NCBI GenBank assembly: GCA_934636325.1
Contig: CAKUAK010000086.1
Location: 1 to 13,864 of the forward strand
DNA from: an uncultured Eubacteriales bacterium
GTDB taxonomy: Bacteria > Bacillota > Clostridia > Oscillospirales > Butyricicoccaceae
Length of the DNA stretch: 13,864 nucleotides
Reading direction: 5' to 3'
The translations under genes were made by a program, and so were the position numbers. Position 1 is the stretch's first letter. Every line of letters begins with the position of its first letter. Shown here piece after piece: positions 1 through 6,119 of the stretch. Below the pieces are notes generated by a model. The model ran no database searches and was not told the DNA's origin. It saw only the letters and a program-made list of their open reading frames with translations.

Positions 1-1396
1 TTATAAGGTTGGTCGTGCCCGAGCAGCCGACCGGGACGCCGGCCGTGATGACGACCATATCGCCGGGGGCGGCGACCCCCTCTTTGGCCGCTGTCTCGGC
101 GCAGAGAGAGAACATGCGGTCGGTCGAATCGGCCGAGCCGGTAAGATAGGGCCTTACGCCCCAGGTCAGGGCAAGGCTGCGGCGGACCTCTTCGGTCGTC
201 GTGACGGCGGCGACCGGGCAGCCGGGCATATACCGGGCGATCGAGCGGGCGGTATAGCCCGAGGTCGTCGCGGCAAGGATGGCTCGGGCGCCAAGGTCGC
301 GGGCGGTGGTGCAGGCGGCGTGGCTTATGGCGGCCGGGATGCTGCCCGTCGGGGTCTCGCGGTCGGCAAAGCGCTTCCAGTAATTTATCGACTGCTCGGC
401 GGCCTCGGCTATCTCGGCCATGTTGCGGACAGCCTCGATGGGATAGCGGCCCGAGGCCGTCTCGCCCGACAGCATGACGGCCGATGTGCCGTCGAAAACG
501 GCGTTGGCCACGTCGGATACCTCGGCACGGGTCGGGCGGGGATTGCGTATCATCGAATCGAGCATCTGGGTGGCGGTGATGACCGTCTTGCCCATGCGGA
601 CGCTCATCTCGATCATCTTCTTCTGGACGACCGGGACCTCATAGGCCGGGATCTCGACCCCCAGGTCGCCGCGGGCCACCATGACGCCGTCGGCCGCCCG
701 CAGGATCTCTTCCATATTGTCGACACCCTCGCGGTTCTCGATCTTGGCGATTATCTGGATCCTCTCGCCGTGCAGCCGGCGCAGCAGGGCGCGGATGTCC
801 TCTATATCAGAGGCGCGGCGGACAAAGGAGGCGGCGATGAAATCAAAGCCGTTCTCGACGCCGAAGGCGATGTCGCTTTCATCCTTCTCGGTCATGGAGG
901 GCAGGCGTATCGAGCTGCCCGGAAGGTTTATGCTCTTGTTGTTGGAAAGTGTTCCGCCGGTGACGACACGGCAGATTATGTTCTCGCCCTCGATGCTGTC
1001 GACCGTCATGCCGACAAGGCCGTCGTCGATAAGGACCTGCGCGCCCGGGGCCAGCTCGCGGTGGAGATTCTCGTATGTGACCGAAACGCCGGTCTCGTCG
1101 CCCTCGCGCTCGGCCGGGGTGAGGATGAACTGCTGCCCGTCCTTGAGCTCGACAGGGCCGTTTTTGAAGCCCTTTATGCGGATCTCGGGCCCCTTGGTAT
1201 CCAGCATCGTGGCCACCGGCAGGCCGAGACGGTCGCGGACATGCCTGACCTTGGTCAGCATGGCAAGGTGGCTCTCGTGTGTCCCGTGTGAAAAATTGAA
1301 TCGGGCGGCGTCCATTCCGGCAAGCATGAGCTGTTCCAGCTTGTCCTCGCTGTCGACCGCCGGGCCGATGGTGCATACTATCTTGGTTCTTCTCAT
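1..1396 (-). CDS. pyk: Pyruvate kinase, 3' end outside window
   Basis: Cytoplasmic glycolytic enzyme that moves phosphate from phosphoenolpyruvate to ADP, giving pyruvate and ATP. Read on the minus strand from ATG 1396-1394, the frame is open for 465 codons to the window edge. Landmarks: CTIGP near residue 8, RFNFSHG 32-38, DTKGPE 66-71, the catalytic lysine K218 and metal ligand E220 in IIAKIENREG, VARGDLG 240-246 and the TATQMLDSM loop around 274-282. The last readable residues, GTTNLI, match the close of the classical C-terminal domain. The protein therefore either stops within a few residues (about 470 aa) or continues into the extra PEP-utilising domain that many Firmicute enzymes carry; the window cannot decide. 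A GGGAGGG ribosome site lies about 10 nt before ATG. It is transcribed away from the small gene at 1630. Identity is very secure. Confidence 0.97.
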   Translation of the reverse strand, partial: MRRTKIVCTIGPAVDSEDKLEQLMLAGMDAARFNFSHGTHESHLAMLTKVRHVRDRLGLPVATMLDTKGPEIRIKGFKNGPVELKDGQQFILTPAEREGDETGVSVTYENLHRELAPGAQVLIDDGLVGMTVDSIEGENIICRVVTGGTLSNNKSINLPGSSIRLPSMTEKDESDIAFGVENGFDFIAASFVRRASDIEDIRALLRRLHGERIQIIAKIENREGVDNMEEILRAADGVMVARGDLGVEIPAYEVPVVQKKMIEMSVRMGKTVITATQMLDSMIRNPRPTRAEVSDVANAVFDGTSAVMLSGETASGRYPIEAVRNMAEIAEAAEQSINYWKRFADRETPTGSIPAAISHAACTTARDLGARAILAATTSGYTARSIARYMPGCPVAAVTTTEEVRRSLALTWGVRPYLTGSADSTDRMFSLCAETAAKEGVAAPGDMVVITAGVPVGCSGTTNLI

Positions 1397-1419
1397 GGCG
1401 TAAGTGCCCTCCCTTATTT

Positions 1420-1425
1420 ATTATA
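1420..1425 (-). promoter_or_regulatory. Possible -10 box for pyruvate kinase
   Basis: On the minus strand this reads TATAAT, 23 nt before the pyruvate kinase start codon. No good -35 hexamer sits 16-18 nt upstream, so the promoter call rests on the -10 box and its position only. Confidence 0.35.
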
Positions 1426-1546
1426 TGTCGATTTTATCTCAACTCTATCTTACGATAAAACCGCCGGGGATTAAAGCACTTTTCGGTAAAGTTTTTATCA
1501 AAGCTAAGGCTACGGCGGGCGAAACGCAGTGCTGGCCGGCATAGTA

Positions 1547-1575
1547 TTGACGCGTATTAATATTTTTGATATAAT
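1547..1575 (+). promoter_or_regulatory. Sigma-A promoter for the small zinc-ribbon membrane gene
   Basis: TTGACG (1547-1552), a 17-nt spacer and a perfect TATAAT (1570-1575). It fires towards the gene at 1630 and leaves a leader of roughly 45-50 nt. This is one of the best promoter matches in the window. Confidence 0.8.
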
Positions 1576-1629
1576 TAATTAACAAAAAGAAAGAGGTGAT
1601 CCCAATGTTTCATAACGGAGGTATGACTT

Positions 1630-1905
1630 ATGAAGGTTCTGCCGAGGAAAACACTTTTCACCGCATGGATACTCAGCGGGTCATACTCACTTTGCTTAAT
1701 GCTGGCATTGCTGGTCAGTCATTATTTTTTTATTCCGTTCGCCCTTTTGCTGGCCCTGTATTTTGCCCTGTGCAGAAAGACCCTGCGATGCCCAAGCTGC
1801 GGGACGGTACATTCGCTTATCAACCTTACTTACGCAATAAATCATCCGTTTTTCTGCTATCATTGCGGAGAACCGATCGTGATCGAAGATATGGATAAAA
1901 TATGA
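1630..1905 (+). CDS. Small membrane protein with a C-terminal zinc ribbon, unknown function
   Basis: A 91-residue protein. A short basic N-terminus is followed by two hydrophobic stretches at about residues 8-30 and 31-48, which probably form a membrane hairpin. A cytosolic tail then carries CPSCG (about 54-58) and CYHCGE (about 76-81), the four cysteines of a zinc ribbon. The start at 1630 is chosen because GGAGGT (1617-1622) lies 7 nt upstream and this frame alone gives sensible protein. An out-of-frame ATG at 1605 also has a strong ribosome site. The gene is monocistronic, with a sigma-A promoter before it and a hairpin terminator that begins at its stop codon. I do not recognise the family. 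The fold suggests a small metal-binding membrane protein, but no role can be assigned. Confidence 0.75.
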   Translation: MKVLPRKTLFTAWILSGSYSLCLMLALLVSHYFFIPFALLLALYFALCRKTLRCPSCGTVHSLINLTYAINHPFFCYHCGEPIVIEDMDKI

Positions 1906-1939
1906 GCATATCACTCTGCTTTGGGTGGTATGCTTTTTT
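1905..1939 (+). terminator. Intrinsic terminator after the small zinc-ribbon gene
   Basis: AGCATATCAC (1905-1914) pairs with GTGGTATGCT (1925-1934) through ten pairs including one G-T wobble. A run of five further T follows to 1939. The stem starts on the last base of the stop codon. Confidence 0.8.
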
Positions 1940-1957
1940 ATAGCCTGCGCCGCAGGG

Positions 1958-2204
1958 CAGACAAAATGATGCAGAGAAACGCCTCCCTTGTGTAAAGGGA
2001 GGTGGCAAAAGTGGTTTTCTTTTGCCGGAGGGATTGCAGGCAATCTTGCTAATATATGCAAGTAACCTACATAGGGTCAATCCCTCAGTCAGACGACCTT
2101 CCGTCTGACAGCTCCCTTTACACAAGGGAGCCTTTGGATATATCTTCTCATCTATACTTTACCCGGATGAACGCACACAATAGTCGATTCTTCCACCTCA
2201 TCCC
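1958..2204 (+). repeat. Palindromic repeat element, copy A (MITE- or REP-like)
   Basis: The core 1981-2132 is bounded by two self-complementary ends: CCTCCCTT..AAGGGAGG on the left and CTCCCTT..AAGGGAG on the right. Inside are a GGCAAAA/TTTTGCC hairpin on the left and a GTCAGACG/CGTCTGAC hairpin on the right. The same element recurs in inverse orientation as copy B (6157-6402). Similarity runs past the core, from CAGACAAAATG at 1958 to CCTCATCC near 2203. The centre (about 2035-2080) differs between copies while the stems are kept. It encodes no credible protein, so it is a non-autonomous or structural repeat. It fills most of the gene-free stretch between 1940 and 2483. Confidence 0.85.
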
Positions 2205-2252
2205 CCGATGCTCTGTACCCGGATGCTCGTCTTGCGCCGCAGGCGCTATCGG

Positions 2253-2396
2253 ATATGTTTTTCCCCGGACATGTGCGGGGGAAAAACACCCCGACCCGCG
2301 TGACGCATCGCAATGCGGCCGCGAAACCCGGCCCGCAGGCCGGAGCCTAACTGTCGAAGGGGATCCAGCTCGCTTTGCGAGCGATCCCCTGACAGC
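2253..2396 (+). repeat. Second repeat family, copy C1 (long form)
   Basis: Positions 2291-2317 are identical, as reverse complement, to 10684-10710 (27 nt), and both flanks also match: CTGACAGC at 2389-2396 and the ATATGTTTTT side near 2253. C1 is about 60 bp longer than C2 because of an internal segment that contains a strong hairpin (2351-2395). It lies between repeat A and the serpin gene. Confidence 0.8.
2351..2395. other. Strong hairpin upstream of the serpin gene
   Basis: Nested inverted repeats: CTGTC/GACAG outside, then AGGGGATC/GATCCCCT, then GCTCGC-TTT-GCGAGC at the tip, with two 2-nt bulges. No T-run follows on the + strand, so this is not a typical terminator. It belongs to the extra segment of repeat C1. 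No clear sigma-A promoter is visible between it and the serpin start. Confidence 0.6.
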
Positions 2397-2483
2397 TTCG
2401 GAAATTTTACATTTAAACCCGGAACAAAGGGCGCGCGCCGAGGGTAAAAATACTGAACACCAAAAAGGAGGAGATGGTCATCC

Positions 2484-3686
2484 ATGAAGATAAAGAAACT
2501 GGCGTCGCTGGTGCTGGCGGCGTCGCTGACCCTTGCCTCGGGCTGCGGCGCGGGGCTGCCCTTTGACGGCGGCGGGGCCGACACCCTGCCCAAGGAATGT
2601 GCCTCGCTCAATGACTTTTCGGCCGTGCTGACAAGGGTGCTTGACGACCGAGAGGATAACCTCGCCCTGTCGCCCCTTTCGGCCTATATCGCGCTGGCCA
2701 TGGCGGCCGAGGGCTCAGCAGGCGAGACGAAGGCCCAGTTCGAAAAGGTGCTGGGGGCAGGCACCGATGATATCGCGTCGGCCGTGGGCCGGATCGACAA
2801 GCGCCTTATGGACCTTAAGGGCTCGACCAAGCTGGCCGTGGCCCAGTCGGTCTGGACCGACGACAGGGTCGAGTTTTCCGAGGACTATATATCCCACCTG
2901 GCCGACCTCTATAAGGCCGATATCTATTCGGGCAAGCTGTCGAGCACCGACGTCCGCAATGCCATAAACCGCTGGGCCGCAGACAACACCAACGGCCTTA
3001 TCGACCCATTCCTGAGCTCCAACCTCGACGATAACACCGTCATGGCCCTGCTCAACACCATCTATTTCAAGGGGACATGGCAGCGCAGGTTTGACCCCGA
3101 GACCACCCGCGGCAGCTTCGAGAACGCCGGGGGCGGCACAGGCACGGTCGACTATATGCACCTTTCGGCATCCCTCAAATATATAGACACCGACGAGGTC
3201 ACAGGGGTCGTGCTGCCCTATGACGACGGCAAGACAGAGATGATCGTCGTCATGCCCAAGGACAGCGCCGAGCTTCCGTCGACGGCCGTCTGCCGGATGG
3301 GCAGCGGCGGTCTTGCCAAGGCGGCGGCCGATGCGGGCGAGAAAAGGATCAGGCTCAGCCTGCCCTCCTTTACCGTCGAGTGCAGCCTTGAAATGAACAA
3401 AGCTCTGAACACAATGGGTCTGACCGACGCCTTTACCGACGGCGCCGACTTCTCCGGAATGGGAGACGGCGGCTTTGCCATTTCGCAGGTCTTGCAGAAG
3501 GTCAAGCTGATCGTCGACACCGAGGGGACAGAGGCGGCGGCCGTCACCGCCATAATTGTGAAGGAGTCCGCCATGATGCCCGAGGATCAGCTCGAGCTGA
3601 CCTTCGACCGCCCCTTCTATTATGCCGTAATGGATACAGAGACCAGCATCCCCCTCTTTACCGGCGTATATAATACGGCGCAGTAG
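2484..3686 (+). CDS. Serpin, predicted surface lipoprotein
   Basis: A 400-residue serine (or cysteine) protease inhibitor that acts as a suicide substrate through its reactive-centre loop. Residues 1-21 form a lipoprotein signal with C21 (LASGC) as the lipid-anchored cysteine, so it should sit on the outer face of the membrane. Serpin hallmarks follow in order: NLALSPLSAYIALAMAAEGS, NTIYFKGTWQRRFDP, the hinge EGTEAAAVTA (from E347) and FDRPFYYAV, closing with PLFTGVY. The hinge has small residues at P12-P10 and T at P14 and P8, as in inhibitory serpins. Counting from alpha1-antitrypsin puts P1 near the serine of VKESAMM, but the loop is about four residues longer, so the scissile bond could lie anywhere in ESAMM. 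AAAAGGAGGAG precedes ATG by about 10 nt. No protease partner is adjacent. Family certain; target unknown. Confidence 0.96.
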   Translation: MKIKKLASLVLAASLTLASGCGAGLPFDGGGADTLPKECASLNDFSAVLTRVLDDREDNLALSPLSAYIALAMAAEGSAGETKAQFEKVLGAGTDDIASAVGRIDKRLMDLKGSTKLAVAQSVWTDDRVEFSEDYISHLADLYKADIYSGKLSSTDVRNAINRWAADNTNGLIDPFLSSNLDDNTVMALLNTIYFKGTWQRRFDPETTRGSFENAGGGTGTVDYMHLSASLKYIDTDEVTGVVLPYDDGKTEMIVVMPKDSAELPSTAVCRMGSGGLAKAAADAGEKRIRLSLPSFTVECSLEMNKALNTMGLTDAFTDGADFSGMGDGGFAISQVLQKVKLIVDTEGTEAAAVTAIIVKESAMMPEDQLELTFDRPFYYAVMDTETSIPLFTGVYNTAQ

Positions 3687-3796
3687 GGCAGGGGAGCGGG
3701 GCATGCTTCCCCAATACAAAACGTAATATTCACTTGCATTACACCATTGGTAATCGCACCACAGATTACTGTTTGTAGTATATCAGTTCAATATAA

Positions 3797-3828
3797 CACA
3801 AAGGAGACGCTTCGGCGTCTCCTTTGTG
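3797..3828. terminator. Bidirectional UUCG-capped hairpin between convergent genes
   Basis: A perfect 14-bp stem, CACAAAGGAGACGC with GCGTCTCCTTTGTG, closed by TTCG. It lies between the serpin (+) and the DUF4160 gene (-), whose stop is at 3832. The symmetric stem carries A and T rich sequence on its arms, so it can end transcription from both sides. The 110 bp before it (3687-3796) hold nothing else that I can identify. Confidence 0.85.
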
Positions 3829-3831
3829 CTG

Positions 3832-4365
3832 TCAGCAATAAAATTCCGCCCGGCCGAAAAAGCCGGTCCATCGGTCTATGACCTCCCGGCTTCGGGCTTT
3901 TATAGCATCCATTATGCCGTGCAGCGCGGGATCGGGTATCCCGGAATTGTTATTGCAGAGGACGTACCCCCCGGCGCGGGTCAACCATATTTTGGTCGCG
4001 CTGCCGTTGGGGGCGCTTTTGCATACATGAACATGGACCGGTTCTAACGGCCGGTTTTCGTATGAACAGAAGAATACCCAATATTCTCCGACGTCGAATA
4101 GATGGATCATCTTTATGCCGCCCTCGGCGGCATATTTTGTTATCAGATCGGCTTTGGAGCTGATGATCTCCTGATATTTCGATATCTCCCCGGCCGAAAA
4201 ACCCGATATGTTTTCCCAGCGATAGCCGGGCAGATAGCAGGCGGCGCTGTGAAAACAGTCCTTTTCGTCGGGCTTTTCGAGGTATACCCGAACCTCGCCG
4301 TTTTCAAGGAGCTCTGAATGGACGATCTCGGTTCGGTCGTCAAGGGTCATGAATGGATAGATCAT
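3832..4365 (-). CDS. Two-part protein with C-terminal DUF4160-like domain
   Basis: A 177-residue soluble protein. Residues 1-85 (MIYPFMTLDDRTEIVHSE onwards, with CYLPGYRWENISGFSAGEI) resemble small stand-alone clostridial proteins that I know only as hypotheticals. Residues about 92-172 look like DUF4160, with the VHVHV strand, GGYVLCNNN, and a closing helix in the style of IMDAIKARSREVIDRW. DUF4160 proteins are usually 80-100 aa and often sit in two-gene toxin-antitoxin-like loci. Here two such pieces appear fused in one chain and no partner gene is next door. GGGAGG lies 8 nt before ATG. It is divergent from the lysis cassette and convergent with the serpin. Possible promoters TTGTAC-16-TATTTT and TTGCAT-17-TAGGAT lie in the 4380-4440 region, both weak. 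The biochemical role is unknown. Confidence 0.75.
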   Translation of the reverse strand: MIYPFMTLDDRTEIVHSELLENGEVRVYLEKPDEKDCFHSAACYLPGYRWENISGFSAGEISKYQEIISSKADLITKYAAEGGIKMIHLFDVGEYWVFFCSYENRPLEPVHVHVCKSAPNGSATKIWLTRAGGYVLCNNNSGIPDPALHGIMDAIKARSREVIDRWTGFFGRAEFYC

Positions 4366-4427
4366 ATATGTCGCCTCCCGGTTCTATCCTATCAGCCCAA
4401 GGGAAAATATGCAACTCCATAAAAAGT

Positions 4428-4471
4428 ACAAAATATTGTGAAAAAGGCTATTGACACGAACAAATATTTGT
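4428..4471. promoter_or_regulatory. Pair of similar AT-rich dyads in the lysis-cassette promoter
   Basis: ACAAAATATTGT (4428-4439) and the perfect palindrome ACAAATATTTGT (4460-4471) start 32 bp apart, about three helical turns. The second fills the spacer between the -35 and -10 boxes. This geometry fits two operators for one dimeric repressor, but no regulator gene is adjacent. Confidence 0.45.
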
Positions 4472-4479
4472 AATATACT
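4451..4479 (+). promoter_or_regulatory. Sigma-A promoter of the lysis cassette
   Basis: A perfect TTGACA (4451-4456), a 17-nt spacer, and TATACT (4474-4479). Transcription should begin near 4486, about 30 nt before the first start codon. Confidence 0.85.
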
Positions 4480-4499
4480 CTGTACAACACACAGTACAG
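4480..4499. promoter_or_regulatory. Inverted repeat over the transcription start, candidate operator
   Basis: CTGTAC (4480-4485), eight bases, then GTACAG (4494-4499). It follows the -10 box directly and covers the expected start point, so a protein bound here would block initiation or escape. As an RNA it could also form a small hairpin just before the ribosome site GGAGGAG. Confidence 0.5.
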
Positions 4500-4517
4500 A
4501 AACGGAGGAGATCGGGT

Positions 4518-4847
4518 ATGGAAAATGAAGGCGGAAGGACAAGGGACGGCGACGCCGGGGGAGCGCTGGAATGGGTCATCCGCGGCTGCGCATGCCTGTC
4601 CGGGGCGGAGGGAGAGGCCGCCCGAGTGCTGCGTGAGGCATACGGCAGGGGGCTGTGCGGCCTCGGCGAGAACCGGCGCGAGTACGAGCTTTACGTCGGA
4701 AGCAGGATAGCCGAGGCGGGCGAGGCCTCTTCGTCGGCCCTGCGGCGGCTCATGCTGCTGCGGTCGGAGGCCTACCGGCTGGGACGCCGGGATCAGGCGC
4801 TGATCGGCATGGCCGCCCTGCCGGGCAAAGAGATGGATATTTCATAG
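4518..4847 (+). CDS. Small soluble protein, first gene of the lysis cassette, unknown function
   Basis: A 109-residue protein rich in Ala, Gly, Arg and Glu. Apart from a charged glycine-rich N-terminus it looks helical throughout, with no signal peptide or membrane segment. Two cysteines fall close together at about residues 24-26 (GCACLSG) and another at about 47. I do not recognise the family. GGAGGAG ends about 9 nt before ATG, and the holin begins only 15 nt after its stop, so it is clearly co-transcribed with the holin and endolysin. In phage lysis modules such a position could hold a lysis regulator, an antiholin-like factor or an unrelated late protein. The lack of a membrane segment argues against a classical antiholin. 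The gene is real on grounds of ribosome site, spacing and base composition. Confidence 0.72.
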   Translation: MENEGGRTRDGDAGGALEWVIRGCACLSGAEGEAARVLREAYGRGLCGLGENRREYELYVGSRIAEAGEASSSALRRLMLLRSEAYRLGRRDQALIGMAALPGKEMDIS

Positions 4848-4862
4848 AAGGGAGAGAAGAAA

Positions 4863-5153
4863 ATGACAGACATCACAGAGGTATTGTGCGCCGTTATCAC
4901 CCTTGTTTTTGCCTGCGTCAGCGCCTTTGCGCTGCCCTGGCTCAAAAATAAGGCCGGGGCGTCGGGGCTCGAACGCATCCGCCAGTGGGCGGCCATCGCC
5001 GTGGCGGCGGCCGAGCAGATCTATCGCGGCCCGGGCAGGGGCGAGGAGAAGAAGAGGTACGTCATCGACCTGCTGCGCGCCCGCGGCATAATGGTCGATC
5101 CCGACGCGCTGGAGGCCGTCATAGAGGCCGAGGTCGGCCGCTTTTCGGCATGA
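4863..5153 (+). CDS. Phage holin, LL-H type
   Basis: A 96-residue membrane protein expected to form the inner-membrane lesion that lets the endolysin reach peptidoglycan. Residues about 5-27 (ITEVLCAVITLVFACVSAFA) form one transmembrane helix. The rest is an amphipathic charged tail containing the AVAAAEQIYRGPGRGEEKK segment and the YVIDLL..RGI motif typical of the LL-H holin family. The length agrees with the family (about 90-130 aa). GAAGGGAGAGAAGAAA precedes ATG. Its stop codon overlaps the endolysin start in ATGA, so translation is coupled. The neighbouring C39-like endolysin supports the assignment. It sits in an operon without any capsid, tail or integrase gene in the window. Confidence 0.86.
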   Translation: MTDITEVLCAVITLVFACVSAFALPWLKNKAGASGLERIRQWAAIAVAAAEQIYRGPGRGEEKKRYVIDLLRARGIMVDPDALEAVIEAEVGRFSA

Positions 5154-5917
5154 GCTATTACTGCCAGAATGATTATAAGGCCGTGCCATATCCCCATCGG
5201 TCGCGCCCCGGCGCGACGGTGGCAAGCTCGGGCTGCGGCGTGTGCTGCGTCTCGATGGTCGTCGAGGGCCTGACCGGGCGGAGCTTTCCGCCCGGGGAAT
5301 CGGCGGCCATGGCGATAAAGTGGGGCGCGAGGGCGGCCACCGGCACCGACATGGGGGTGCTTTCCGGTCGTATAGCGTCGTATTTTGATTTAAAATGTCG
5401 AAAAACGTCGGATACCGGCGAGGTCGCAGAGGCGGTAAAGGGCGGGGCATGGGCCATCGCCAATGTCTCGGGCGACCGGCCGGGCTATACCGCGCTGCTG
5501 TCGAGCGGCGGGCACTATGTCGCCGTAAGAGGGGTCGAGGGAGGGCATCTGATCCTCCTCGACCCCGGTTATTACCCGGGAAAGTTCTCGAAGCCGGGCA
5601 GGCGGGGCCGCGCCGTCCTGCGCGGGCATGACATACTCGTCACCCCCGACACGCTGGAGCTCGACTGCCTCGGCCGCAGCCCCAGGTATTATATTTTCGA
5701 AAGGGAGGATGACATGACCCAGGAGAGATTCGACGCCATGATGGAGGATTATCTTGCCCGCCGGGCATCACGCCCGGCAAGCGCCTATGCCGAAGATGCC
5801 CTGCGGCGTGCCAAAGAGCTCGGCATAACAGACGGCCTCCGTCCCGGCGGGTTTGCATCCCGCGAAGAGGCCGTCGTAATGGTGATGCGTGCGCTGGAGC
5901 TTGCCGGTAAGGAGTAG
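5150..5917 (+). CDS. Endolysin: C39-like cysteine peptidase with phage-type C-terminal tail
   Basis: A 255-residue protein predicted to cut peptidoglycan cross-links or stem peptides after holin opening. The N-terminal domain (about 1-190) is papain-like/C39_2. The probable catalytic cysteine is C29 in ASSGCGVCC, the histidine is H122 in GGHYVAVRG and the acidic partner is D138 in LLDPGY. There is no signal peptide, in line with holin-dependent export. Residues about 194-255 (MTQERFDAMMEDYLA, then AKELGITDG and SREEAVVMVMRAL) match the tail found on many clostridial phage lysins and resemble an SLH-like helix pair that may bind the wall. The start at 5150 is chosen because ATG overlaps the holin stop (ATGA); the frame is open further upstream but that part shadows the holin. 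A decayed second copy of the tail lies at 6032-6085. Confidence 0.86.
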   Translation: MSYYCQNDYKAVPYPHRSRPGATVASSGCGVCCVSMVVEGLTGRSFPPGESAAMAIKWGARAATGTDMGVLSGRIASYFDLKCRKTSDTGEVAEAVKGGAWAIANVSGDRPGYTALLSSGGHYVAVRGVEGGHLILLDPGYYPGKFSKPGRRGRAVLRGHDILVTPDTLELDCLGRSPRYYIFEREDDMTQERFDAMMEDYLARRASRPASAYAEDALRRAKELGITDGLRPGGFASREEAVVMVMRALELAGKE

Positions 5918-5924
5918 GCCTCCA

Positions 5925-5956
5925 CGGCGCTTCTGCGCCGCGCCGCGAGTGCGGCG
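5925..5956 (+). terminator. Two tandem GC hairpins after the endolysin
   Basis: CGGCGC-TTCT-GCGCCG (5925-5940) and CGCCGC-GAGT-GCGGCG (5941-5956) lie back to back, 7 nt after the stop codon. Neither is followed by a T-run, so they may protect the 3' end or give weak termination rather than act as a canonical terminator. Confidence 0.4.
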
Positions 5957-6031
5957 TATGCCGAAGGAAGGCTTTGCCGACCGCAGGCTATTAAATTAAA
6001 CGGGGCCCCCATCAAAACGACTTTTTTTTGG

Positions 6032-6085
6032 GGAACGGCCGTGGTGATGATAATGCGTGCAATAAAGCTGTCAGAGACGAAATAA
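6032..6085 (+). pseudogene. Decayed duplicate of the endolysin C-terminus
   Basis: In frame to TAA at 6083-6085 the DNA reads GTAVVMIMRAIKLSETK, closely matching the endolysin ending EAVVMVMRALELAGKE. After the stop, GCCT and a hairpin ACGCGGC-TTCT-GCCGCGT (6091-6108) parallel the GCCT and TTCT-loop hairpin behind the intact gene at 5918-5940. The region upstream (5957-6031), with an 8-T run, holds nothing else coding. This looks like the stub left after loss of a tandem lysin copy or after recombination between related phage tails. Confidence 0.55.
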
Positions 6086-6119
6086 GCCTGACGCGGCTTC
6101 TGCCGCGTAGGGTATAATG

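Noticed and set aside
320..1403. Two + strand open frames over the pyruvate kinase region
   Set aside because: Antisense shadows; pyruvate kinase motifs are unmistakable on the minus strand.
1958..2204. CRISPR array
   Set aside because: Only single copies of each palindrome with unequal spacing; no regular repeat-spacer pattern, and no cas genes.
2715..3719. Minus strand open frame (334 codons) opposite the serpin
   Set aside because: Shadow of the serpin gene; no start signal.
4458..4471. LexA (SOS) box in the lysis promoter
   Set aside because: CGAAC is present, but the second half is ATTTG rather than GTTCG, and the symmetry centre is offset from that of a LexA site.
4428..5917. Intact prophage
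   Set aside because: No integrase, capsid, portal, terminase or tail gene is visible anywhere in the window.
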